The position numbers and the translations under genes are program-made. From Caprella mutica (Eukaryota > Arthropoda > Malacostraca > Amphipoda > Caprellidae): a stretch of DNA of 64,000 nt. Positions 63,483-64,000 of the stretch are shown one piece after another. The stretch spans positions 279,933-343,932 of the forward strand of contig CANNZV010000267.1 in the NCBI GenBank assembly GCA_947561585.1, read 5' to 3'. Under the pieces are notes generated by a model. It worked only from the letters and a program-made list of their open reading frames with translations. It did no database searches and was not told the DNA's origin. The stretch's first letter is position 1. Each line of letters begins with the position of its first letter.

Positions 63483-64000
63483 TTATTTATTCAAAATCAT
63501 GTCAGCTAAGTCAGCCATACGAGCAGAATAGCCAGCTTCATTGTCATACCAACTTACCACTTTCACGAAACGACCTTCTACCGTAGTCATTAAAGAGTCG
63601 AAAATAGAAGAGTGTGGATTGCGAACGATGTCAGAACTAACTAATGGGTCTGTTGCATATTGCAAATAACCTTTCATTTCACCCTCTGCATATTTCTTGA
63701 AAGTTGCGTTGATTTCCTCCGCAGTTACGTCTTTTTCTAATTGGGCATTGACTTCAATCATAGACCCCGTAATGACAGGAACACGTACCGCAATTGCTGT
63801 AAATTTACCAGCTACAGCAGGCAATACTTTAGCAGTTGCGACAGCAGCACCTGTAGAAGTAGGAACGATATTGTATGCAGCAGCACGCGCTCTACGTAAG
63901 TCGCTGTGCGGTGCATCTTGGATACGTTGGTCGGCAGTATAACTGTGAATAGTCGTCATAGAACCAAACTCAATGCCCCAGTTTTCTTGTAAAATTTTAG
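63483..64000 (-). CDS. gap: Glyceraldehyde-3-phosphate dehydrogenase (5' part cut by the window edge)
   Basis: The last 172 or so residues of a GAPDH are present: the frame is open to the window end (KILQENWGIEFGSMTTIHSYT), and the catalytic domain shows YTADQRIQDAPHSDLRRARAAA, NIVPTSTGAA, AIAVRVPVITGSMIEVNAQL and VVSWYDNEAGYSARMADL. The N-terminal Rossmann domain with the active-site Cys lies outside the window. It is upstream of pgk. Confidence 0.95.
   Translation of the reverse strand, partial: KILQENWGIEFGSMTTIHSYTADQRIQDAPHSDLRRARAAAYNIVPTSTGAAVATAKVLPAVAGKFTAIAVRVPVITGSMIEVNAQLEKDVTAEEINATFKKYAEGEMKGYLQYATDPLVSSDIVRNPHSSIFDSLMTTVEGRFVKVVSWYDNEAGYSARMADLADMILNK

Noticed and set aside
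1..64000. tRNA, rRNA, prophage, toxin-antitoxin or secondary-metabolite genes.
   Set aside because: Reading both strands gave no cloverleaf-like segment, phage structural gene or biosynthetic core that could be supported.

Overview
The window is AT-rich chromosomal DNA of a member of the Bacteroidota. It carries a SusC/SusD pair, PorP/SprF- and PorV-like type IX secretion-associated outer-membrane proteins, an ECF sigma factor coupled to a membrane anti-sigma-like protein, and TAnnTTTG-type promoters. A futalosine hydrolase (mqnB), rather than the classical menaquinone route, and a DUF5989/SGNH/SxtJ cluster point to a Saprospirales/Chitinophagales/Cytophagales-like lineage rather than a flavobacterium. 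The alginate locus suggests a marine or algae-associated life. No rRNA, tRNA, CRISPR array, transposase gene or prophage was recognised.

Region 1 (1-19.6 kb) is an alginate utilisation locus. SusC and SusD (+ strand) face an eleven-gene minus-strand cluster. Downstream to upstream this is: a tandem PL7 lyase lipoprotein, a gluconokinase/6-phosphogluconate dehydrogenase fusion, a PL6 lyase lipoprotein, an Nramp-fold transporter lacking metal-site motifs, KDPG aldolase, KDG kinase, two SDR reductases, an MFS sugar-acid transporter, KdgF and a GntR/FCD regulator. The inferred route is: surface PL6/PL7 cut alginate, SusCD imports oligomers, KdgF and spontaneous chemistry give DEH, an SDR reduces DEH to KDG, KdgK phosphorylates it, and Eda splits KDPG to pyruvate and glyceraldehyde-3-phosphate. 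No PL17 exolyase is visible.

Region 2 (20-30 kb) holds outer-membrane proteins, a GT2 glycosyltransferase, pdhB, a PorP/SprF protein, etfBA and pyrC. Region 3 (30.5-36 kb) has DUF5989, an SGNH hydrolase with a frame-shifting 13-bp tandem repeat in its 5' end, SxtJ, miaA and two tandem acyltransferases. Region 4 (36-50.6 kb) has an ECF sigma/anti-sigma-barrel pair, an Rpn-family nuclease, mqnB, rplS with a structured leader, an Omp85-like barrel, a thioesterase, a TauE/SafE exporter, moaA-moeA, an STM3941-like protein, an exported pirin and a UbiA-like protein.

Region 5 (50.7-56 kb) is anomalous. Five genes (rdgB, a PASTA protein, a membrane protein, a sugar-nucleotide/threonine-dehydrogenase-like epimerase and an SDR) each carry single-base indels, mostly explainable in short homopolymers, and a sixth (DUF1080) survives only as a 5' remnant. 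Sequencing error or localised decay are both possible. Region 6 (56-64 kb) has a MarR regulator with two matching 20-bp palindromes, a DPP-IV-like peptidase, a lipoprotein, nadD, pgk and the 3' part of a GAPDH gene.

Most long intergenic gaps are filled by short non-coding elements with terminal inverted repeats (at least seven families, about 30-185 bp). Several recur in the window, which indicates a genome rich in MITE/REP-like repeats.
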